From: Petunia secreta
Taxonomy: Eukaryota > Streptophyta > Magnoliopsida > Solanales > Solanaceae
Assembly (NCBI GenBank): GCA_029990175.1
Contig: JARKIP010000035.1
Location: 18,465,501-18,529,500 of the forward strand
Reading direction: 5' to 3'
Length of the DNA stretch: 64,000 nucleotides
Position 1 is the first letter of the stretch. The number at the start of each line of letters is the position of its first letter. The notes under the pieces were generated by a model. That model had not been told where the DNA came from. It saw nothing but the letters and a program-made list of their open reading frames with translations, and did not search any database. Positions 56,294-64,000 of this stretch are shown here, one piece after another. The position numbers and the translations under genes are program-made.

Positions 56294-56747
56294 ATTGAGT
56301 CCTTTTGACTCACCCTTGTTTGTTTTTTGTTCTTGTCTATTTATTTCGTTTCGGCAGGTTCGCTCCAGGATTGAGTTTGCCACGTAGTTCAGGAGCGAAG
56401 ATGACTTCAGCTGTCAAGGTGAGCCAGCTTTTATTCCGGATGGCCACCACTTTATTGTTCATTATTTCAGCTATATTTCGCTCCCTTCAGGAGGTATCTG
56501 TCTTCTTTTATACTCTTATATGTCTAGTCTGGATAGCCCTAAACCTAGTATGTGGGTAGTCAGCTGTAATTTCTTTTTTTTTAAAGCTTAGAGGTATCAT
56601 TACGTTTGTACTTTTACTAAGTCTTGCTTTTATTTATAAATTGAATTATATTTATTTTTCCTAATTTGATTGGCAAGGGTTCGCCCGACGGGTATAGGGG
56701 AGGATGTCGGATGCCCGCACGGCCTAGCTGGATTCTGGGTCGTGTCA
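56294..56747 (+). repeat. Family A LTR-b, tail
   Basis: Matches 31939-32393 of LTR-a (from TTGAGTCCTTTTGACTCACC to GGTCGTGTCA). It is followed by the primer site TGGTATCAGAGC at 56750-56761. Confidence 0.88.
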
Positions 56748-59700
56748 GTTGGTATCAGAGCCCGGTTTAGAGTCTATCAAGACTAAGACAGTTTCTAGTA
56801 GAGTCTCGCTGATGGGTACGCAGACATTCGTACTTATCTACGAGGGGCTATGATGGCATTTAGGAACTTTCACTTCCTTCATTTCTGATCGTGCGTCGGT
56901 CTAGGATTCAAAAGTATTTTCGTTAATTCGTTAATTCCTTCGTGGTAATTGTGAACCCTCGTGCAACGAATCAGCAAGCGTTATGAGTTCAAGACGAAGC
57001 AGTCTAGCTTGGGGTTAGCAGTGATGAAGCCTCGAGAGTTTTGATCGTGCTGGCGATCTAGGTACGGAGGTCCCAGTAGTACGAGCTCACAATGGGTAAG
57101 GGAGCAGGGACTTTTGGTTCCCTTGGCTCTCTACGATGCTTTTACGAGAATCTTGGCGACGTAGATACCGCAAAAACCTATTAATCGCTAGGTAGCTTAT
57201 CAGGTTGCCGCAGATGTAGACGTTCGGTCTCAGGGAGCTCCTATTCCGGTTCTTAATATTGCTGCAGTAAATTATGTTCCGGAGACAGCATGTGTTGTGC
57301 CTCTTGTTATTCTGGCTGGTTAGTTAGCCTGAGTAATGGCTCGGTCCGAGTGTCCGAAGAGGTTGCATTATTTTACGCGGTTGAACCTTCCGATATTCTT
57401 AAGCAATGCATCAGATAAACCTCCTGATTCTTTTTTAAAAATAAAATGATGTCAGCGTATCCTTCAAGCTTTTGATTATATCAAGCAGTATGGTGTTGAT
57501 TATTCTGCTTTCCAGTTTCAGGGGTCCAGCCTCGAATTGGTGAGCAGCTCTCTTATTAGCTAAGTTGGTTCGGTTGTTCTTCTAGATTCGTGGAAAAGTT
57601 CCTTTCGAGTAGCGAGCGAGATGAAAAGTGTTGCCAGTTTGAGTGGATTGGACAGGGTAGCCTGTCGGTTAGCCTGTTGGTGTTTCAGAATATGAGATTG
57701 AATTCTATAGAATGGCTGAATATACATTAGAACTAGTCCATGAGCCTTTCGAGAGATTCAAAGATTTATTGATGATCTTTCTCCTTCCCTGAGATCCCGG
57801 ATGGCTCGAAAAATTGAGGTTGCGACTTCATTTGATGTCGTTGTTGACATTGCTCGAAAGTATGAGGCATACCTAAAGTTAGAGTAGGACGAGTTAGAAC
57901 GAGATAGCAAGAAATCCCGTGGCCCTGGTGGACAACCATGGTGCCTCATTTAGAGGTAAGAGTTCCGATTATTTTGGGAAGTCACCTTCCAGGATATCTC
58001 AGGTTGTGTCAAGTGATTATTAAAATGCGCCAGTAGTTCGTCAAGAACAGACCCATTTTTTCTCTTTATAGCTATCAACATTCTGTCCAGCTTTAATTTT
58101 CAGTGAAAAGGTGTTATCATTGTTGTGAGTCTGGTTATCCTTTGAGTAGTTTTTCCTTACTCCGGTAAGTAGGCAGTCGTCCTTTCTCTCGTCATCAGGC
58201 ACCTGGACAGCCGTAGGGAATTTCATTCAGATCTTAACCAACCAGAGATATTCCCTCATTCGATAGAGGTCAAGAGCGTGGTGGTATTGGTTCTTTTAGA
58301 AGTAATTATCACGGTAGTGGCTTAGTTCAGCCACAAAGGCAGTTTGTGAACTACCAGCCTGGCAGGATGCTGAGATATTCGATATAGTAGACCCTGGGAT
58401 TTCTTCTTCTCTTAAGTGTGAGTAATATTTGATTCTTTCGATCGATCTGGAAATGGTGTGTCTTATCATATTTTGATGGTTTCCTTGGATGTCGTTTCTA
58501 TTAAGAATCGGTTGCGGTAGAGGGGTGAGCTTCTGATATAATTTATTCCTGGCATTTGTGATGACCCTACTAGTTTATTTGGTTTAAATGTGAGAGATTT
58601 GTGAGTGAGTGTCGGTATTGTCTGCTTGGCATCTTGCTACGCCACCTTCTGTTATTATGTCAATTTAGTTTATCTCTATCCTCGAAATTCAATGTTGGTA
58701 GGATAATGGGATCCTAATTCGTCACCATCAGAAAGTGTTATTGTTTCTTCTGGTGTTAAGTGGTTAGTAAGTGATACTCGATCTACGTGTCTCCTCTTGG
58801 TTCGAAACGCTAGTAAAGTCATGTTATCTCATGAGCTTATCTAGATTATAAAAGGGTTTTCTGGTAAATTATCAGAGTTTCCTTCTTATTGGAAGGTTAA
58901 ATTAATATGGATGTTGCTCCACAGAGCTCATTTAATATTTATCTCTTCAATTGCGATTATTCGGTTAGCCTGACTCGTAAGTAGTCTAGCTCTGGTAGCC
59001 TAATAAATCAGAAGAAGAGCTTCTTAAAACTCTAATCATTTCTATCCTCAGCCCGAGGCCATCTCTTCCTTATTCGGCACTAGTGAGCTTAGGCGGTCAG
59101 TAACCTATTGTGATGTTCCCTGTGTTGAGCCAGAGTGCGTGCCAAGGTATCCGGGTAAGCACATTGTTGTTTTTCAAGGCTACTAAGGGTAATGACAGGC
59201 GTCATTTGACCTTTAATTTGATCCATTAGGCGGTGGTGCTTATAGAAAATGTATGGAGTTGTGACTTGAAAGTTGCAGCTGTTTGGCAACTCGAGAGGGT
59301 AGTTTGGTAGCTTAGGTCTGCCAACGTTCAGCTTTTAGCTAAATCTTCTTTAGTCCAGCAGACTGTGCAGGGATGGGTATTCCTATTCAAATAATTGCAT
59401 GAGTTTGTGCTTTAAGTGGAGGAGTCTTACTCCAAATAATGAATGGTAATACTAAATCTCTAGGCTGTTGATACCACTTTTGTCATGACACAATCTAGGG
59501 CCACTACAGAAACCTACGATGAGTGTCGATCATGGCTAAACCCACTAATAATCTATTAATGACAGAGATAAGCTGATAACCTAATCATATATACGTACCT
59601 ATCTGCTGAAAGCATAAAGTCTGGAATGATGACACGACTTTAACTTGCTGGAAATTAGAACACTGATCCACAAATTCTGCTATGTCACATTTCATTCCGT

Positions 59701-60814
59701 CCCACCAATAAATCTTCTTAAGATCATGGTACATCTTAGTCGAACCTGGATGAACAGTGTAGTTGGAATTAATGTGCCTCTATCATAATCTGTCCAAGTA
59801 AATCTGCAACATCAGGAACACAAAGTCTATCTTTATACATGAGAACACCGTCAGTTATAACCCTGTATTGTGACTCCAGTTTTCTTCCGGCTATCTTTCT
59901 GTATTCAACTAGAACTGGATCCTCAAACTGACGCGGTTTTACTTCATGAAAATTTAGAGTTGAAGATCTAGTGCAGCTTGTCGTCCATCCATCATTGGCA
60001 TATCTCCTTCACACCTCAACTCTTTGAGAAGTTACTTTAGCGTTATAAGTGCACATGTAATCAACTTTGTTGCTGGTATTCTGCCTCAGCTCATGGTCCA
60101 ACTACATGTCTCTTTTATTTTCATTTTTTTTCTAGTCATAATATTTCCAATTCAAAGACAATACCCTGAAATAGATGTTCAGTCTGAAGATCATTCCTGG
60201 TCTACATCATACTATCCAGTAGAATTTGCATGATCCTTTTCCTTATATGATAGACTCTGTTCGGATGAACCTTTGACATACATTAGGATATGAGTAATTA
60301 CATTCCCACAAGGAGCTCGCGGAACAACACTAACATAAACTGGGATGTTGCATAGTGCGTTCGTAAAAATGATATAGCTTGCATTAAATCTTCTATAGTG
60401 TGTACTGACAAGGTACTTCAAAAGCTTCCCCTATTGTATCAAGCGTGAGCTAATTCTTAGTTCCATCAACCTGTTCTATATCGTAAAGTATATCGACGAG
60501 GTGATTCATCTGCAGAATCATGTTAATCCATCCAGAGTTCTGTGTATCTTTGTTTCAAAGTATTAAAGCTCTCTTCACGTGTTTGCGGAAGTGTCAGCTT
60601 AGTCCGAAGAAGTAAGGCAATGATATTATCATATTATCCAGATATGTTTTATTCCAAGAGTTCGGTGTTCGTGTTATAATTCTGATTCTACAAACATGAG
60701 ATAATGTCCATGGAGTAGCTTATGATGGTCGTGGAAGTTCTTTTGTTATCTGTGCGGAATTTTCTTTAAACTTAGGCTCGTTCGAGGACGAAAGAAAGTT
60801 TAAGTGGACGAGAA
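56748..60814 (+). other. Interior INT-b
   Basis: Uninterrupted copy of INT-a. The gag relic is at about 57745-58165 with the same stops. The site where copia entered INT-a is empty here (GGGATGTTGCATAG near 60335-60350). It ends with the purine tract AAGTGGACGAGAA before LTR-c. Confidence 0.85.
59462..60345 (-). pseudogene. Captured antisense Ty3 pol piece, second copy
   Basis: Counterpart of 35113-35991 with the same ends and the same integrase zinc-region wording. It shows that the capture predates the formation of the tandem array. Confidence 0.75.
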
Positions 60815-63430
60815 TAAAACGACCTCGGTTAGTCGTTTCAGAAGTTAGGACTTCGATTGGCGTGCTGATAATTTGAAAATATTCATAATATCCATTAGGA
60901 CCTGTCTGTAAAATTTGAGCTAAATAAGACCTCGTTTGGTAGGCATCGGAAGAAGGTTTCGGTTTTTATTATCGATAAGTATTAAAAAGAGATTTACGAG
61001 CTCGGTTTTGGCGAATGAGCTCCGATTCAAAATCCGAAAGCGCCGTTAGGTTCGTATGATTATTTGTGACTTTTGTGATTTTTCGAAAGTGAATTTCGAT
61101 GTTGTTCGGCTAGTTTCCGCCAAAATGCCGAAAGTTAAATAATTTGATCCTTTTCCATTTAATTTGCATATTAAGTTTCGGGAGTCTGATTTGAGATCCG
61201 CCTTAGCGAGTATGCTACATATAATTTGTATAACTTGTATGCAAAAGTTGGAATTATTTTGAATATCGCAGGGTACCGTTTTAATTTTTGTCGCGAAAAA
61301 TAAAATAAAATAATAATAATAATAAAATAAAAGAAAAAGGAAAAAAGACAAAAAGTAAAAGAAAGATAAAGGAAAAGTTAGGCGGTGTGAGGGATTATAA
61401 ATCCCTTGAGCTTCACTTTGAAGCGAAGCTAGCAGAAAGCAACAGAAACAGAAATAGAAATGAGAAGCAACGCTGGAAAATAATGCCAGAAAATGACCCG
61501 GGAAAATAGTAGATTTTTTACCCCAAAACATTCAGGAATAGATCTTAATGCATTATTTGAGTTTATTACGTGTGTTTGAATATGTTTTAACGGTAAAACT
61601 TGGAATATTAGACATTGTTTTAATAAGTTCAATTAATAGTTTAAAGGGTCAAATGGACTGCGATAACGAAATTGATTATATATTCGTACTCAGTAAGTTA
61701 TGGGCAACATATAAATGTAATTTATTTGGGATTTGGTTATGTTAGCTTAAACACTGTACATAGGTCTGGCATGCGTATTGCGTATGTGAATAGGGTATCA
61801 GGTTCCTAACCGGATTACCCTAAGACGTAAGGAATGAACCCTTTAGCCTAATTTGATATATTTTTCTGCTTATTGAATAGAATGGGATTATTTGGCAATG
61901 AAACCAAAGAATAAGTGGTTGTTGATTAGCAATGCCAATTTTTGGAAGAGGTAAGTATTTATATCCATTTCTTTGGAGTCACCTGGCCTCCTGGATTTTC
62001 TACCACGTGTTCCTTACGTGTGTAGCTGCCGATAGGCGTACTCATTACGCCTTAGCTTTGGATTTACATTATATATTATATGTTACGTCCTGTTTTTGGT
62101 ATTGTGTTGAGGATCTGAGTATTTTACTCTGGCTGTGAGTTGACATCTACTTCCCGGCTGTCGATGAGAGTCCCGCGCCGGTAAAGGATTATTATTGCAT
62201 CATATTGCATTCATACGCATTACATTACATATCATATTAGGAGAATAAAGATTCCGCTCCATTGCATCATATTGAGGGTAGGAGGATTCCGCTCCATTGC
62301 ATCATATTTAGGGGTAGGAGGATTCCACTCCATTGTATCATATTGAGGGTAGGAGGATTCCACCCTAGGAGCAGGAGGATTCCGCTCCATTGCATCATAT
62401 TTAGGGGTAGGAGGATTCCGCCCCAGGAGCAGGAGGATTCCGCTCCATTGCATCATATTCAGGGTAGGAGGATTCCGCCCTAGGAGCAGGAGGATTCTGC
62501 TTCATTCATGTAGCACATGTGACCCCATTGCATAATACTGCATTCATCCCATTTCATTGCACCGCATGCGGACTAGTGTGTGTGTATTGTGTTTACGGTA
62601 GTTATACCATATTGTGGACATATCTCAATTTGCCTATATATTTCTGGCTCATATTCTGGGTTGGGGGATCGGGTCGCACTCCGCAACGGTATAAATATAT
62701 GGATCGGATTGTACGCCGCAACAGGATGAATATATGGATCGGGTTGCACGCCGCAACAGGATGTATTTCTGATTGTTGATGTGTTCGGGATACCTATATG
62801 TTTTGGTTATCTTACGTTCCTGGTTGTTGATGAGTTTGTCATTCCATACGTGTTTCTAGTTATTATCTGGCTCTGCCTTTTTATAATTTAAATAAGAGGA
62901 ATTTTGTTTATCTGTTTCTCCTCCCTGGCTAGCTATCCTATTCTTTGAGGTGGCTAGTCTGCCCCACTTATTGAGTCCTTTTGACTCACCCTTGTTTGTT
63001 GTTTGTTCTTGTCTATTTATTTCGTTTCGGCAGGTTCACTCCAGGATTGAGTTTTCCACGTTGTTCAAGAGCGAAGACGACTTCAGCTGTCAGGATGAGC
63101 CAGCTTTTATTCCGGATGGCCACCAGTTTATTATTCATTATTTCAGCTGCATTTTGCTCCCTTCAGGAGGTATTTGTCTTCTTTTGTACTTTTAGATGTC
63201 TAGTCTGGATAGCCCTAAACCTAGTATGTGGGTAGTCAGTTGTAATTTCTTTCTTTTTTTTTTTTTACAGCTTAGAGGTATCATTACATTTGTACTTTTT
63301 CTAAGTCTTGCTTTTATTTATAAATTGAATTATACTTATTTTACTAATTTAATTGGCAAGGGTTCGCCTGACAGGTCTAGGGAAGGATGTCGGGTGCCCG
63401 CACGGCCTAGCCGGATTCCGGGTCGTGTCA
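60815..63430 (+). repeat. Family A LTR-c (3' LTR of the array)
   Basis: 2616 bp; the first bases are TAAAACGACC instead of TGAAACGACC. It ends GGTCGTGTCA at 63430. The 57-bp minisatellite lies at about 62255-62505 with fewer and partly shortened units. Confidence 0.92.
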
Positions 63431-64000
63431 GTGCACCTGACCAACTGGATTGCAACTCCCCTCACCATCAGGAGAGGGTCTTGGTAGACTGTTTGTGTTG
63501 CAATTCTCTTTTGAATACACTTGTATATTCTAAGGGTTGTATGCCAAGTGTATTATTTTGCTCATCTTTTTTTGTAATTCAAACCATTTTTCATCAATGA
63601 AAGGCCTGGGAGCCAAGCTTTCCTTTAATCTCTGTTCATATTGCTAATTGTATTCTACTTTCGTTTATTTGTAGTGATATATCTATTGGTCTTGATATCA
63701 TGACATGTGCAAGGAACTTACCGTCCATCCGGGAACCGCAACATGATTTTGGCTCCGTAACCATAGTTGAGGTTGAAAGTAATGAAGCACATTGAGAAAT
63801 TTATTAATGAGATTGAGTATGATGATGAAGAGGCCGATTTTGAAATAGGTCTGGAAGTGGGGCGCCATTAAGGCAAGCCTAAACCAAATTTGGCCGATAC
63901 AGATGATGTTAACCTTGGGAGCCCTGGTGATGTGAGGAAACCAAGATAAGCATGTATGCCAATCCTAAAGTTAAAGACGATATTGTTCAAGTGCTTTTTG
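63431..64000 (+). pseudogene. Ogre gag-pro end, intron and start of pol
   Basis: After the target duplication the gag-pro frame resumes (LTNWIATPLTIRRGSW) and stops. A non-coding T-rich stretch (63490-63780) corresponds to the Ogre intron. From about 63780 acidic residues (NEIEYDDEEADFEI) lead to GKPKPNLADTDDVNLGSPGD, the usual approach to Ogre reverse transcriptase. A one-base shift near 63941 moves the frame to KISMYANPKVKDDIVQVLF. The reverse transcriptase itself is outside the window. Confidence 0.78.

Larger units (their letters stand above)
29633..63430 (+). mobile_element. Family A tandem array LTR-INT-LTR-INT-LTR with later insertions
   Basis: Three plus-strand family A LTRs (29633-32393; 47041-48167 plus 56294-56747; 60815-63430) alternate with two interiors (32394-47040 with a copia inside; 56748-60814). 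Only the outer ends carry a target duplication: GCGCA at 29628-29632 and GTGCA at 63431-63435, differing at one CpG. The unit therefore entered Ogre as one event or became a dimer by unequal recombination. It is itself interrupted by copia (35992-46571) and by a minus-strand relative (48168-56293). Confidence 0.85.
9651..64000 (+). mobile_element. Old Ogre/Tat-type Ty3 retrotransposon, interrupted by nested elements
   Basis: The order primer site, leader, ORF1, gag, protease, G-patch, pol start is scattered over 9651-11814, 16429-16966, 25202-29632 and 63431-64000. Removing the three nested insertions with one copy of each target duplication restores a continuous order. At two junctions the reading frame resumes directly: ORF1 across 16966/25207, and the gag-pro end across 29632/63436. 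An ORF1 upstream of gag is the defining trait of Ogre elements. All coding parts carry stops and frameshifts. The element continues past the right edge. Confidence 0.85.

Overview
This is nuclear DNA from a flowering plant, most likely a member of the Solanaceae. It is AT-rich and gene-poor, and consists almost entirely of nested LTR retrotransposons. The grounds for the assignment are: plant initiator-tRNA-Met primer sites (TGGTATCAGAGC), an Ogre/Tat-type Ty3 element with its own ORF1, a Sirevirus-like Ty1/copia element, and an LTR beginning TGTTACACCCC, a start common in Solanaceae Ty3 elements. The species assignment is inference. No intact host gene, rRNA, tRNA or CRISPR array was found.

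Left part (1-8800). A 113-bp satellite rich in GTATAC palindromes (1-1130) is followed by relict exons on the minus strand (1668-1817, 2165-2243). Next comes a ~2-kb direct tandem duplication (copies 2566-4553 and 4562-7246). Each copy carries a minus-strand exon encoding a CCCH zinc-finger piece, and the second copy is interrupted by a 699-bp Harbinger-like MITE whose empty site survives in the first copy. A degenerate minisatellite and a candidate first exon (8375-8431) follow.

Right part (8801-64000). One old Ogre-like element runs from its 5' LTR tail (ends 9650) and primer site (9654) to the start of pol at the right edge. Its ORF1, gag, protease and G-patch segments are all degenerate. 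Three insertions split it, each bounded by a target-site duplication (TSD). (i) 11815-16428, family C, a non-autonomous LTR element (TSD CTCCC) with two unrecognised ORFs, one having a signal-peptide-like start and many cysteines. (ii) 16967-25201, family A, minus strand (TSD TAGAT), ~2.6-kb LTRs and only gag relics. (iii) 29633-63430, family A, plus strand (TSD GCGCA/GTGCA), arranged LTR-INT-LTR-INT-LTR. Array (iii) is itself interrupted by a 10.6-kb Sirevirus-like copia element (35992-46571) and by a minus-strand family A element with chimeric LTRs (48168-56293).

The layers give a relative order: Ogre first; families C and A into Ogre; then copia and the chimeric element into the tandem array. 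The most unusual coding content is the family C ORF pair, the intact 710-codon extra ORF downstream of the broken copia pol, and a second Gag N-terminal domain inside the copia gag.
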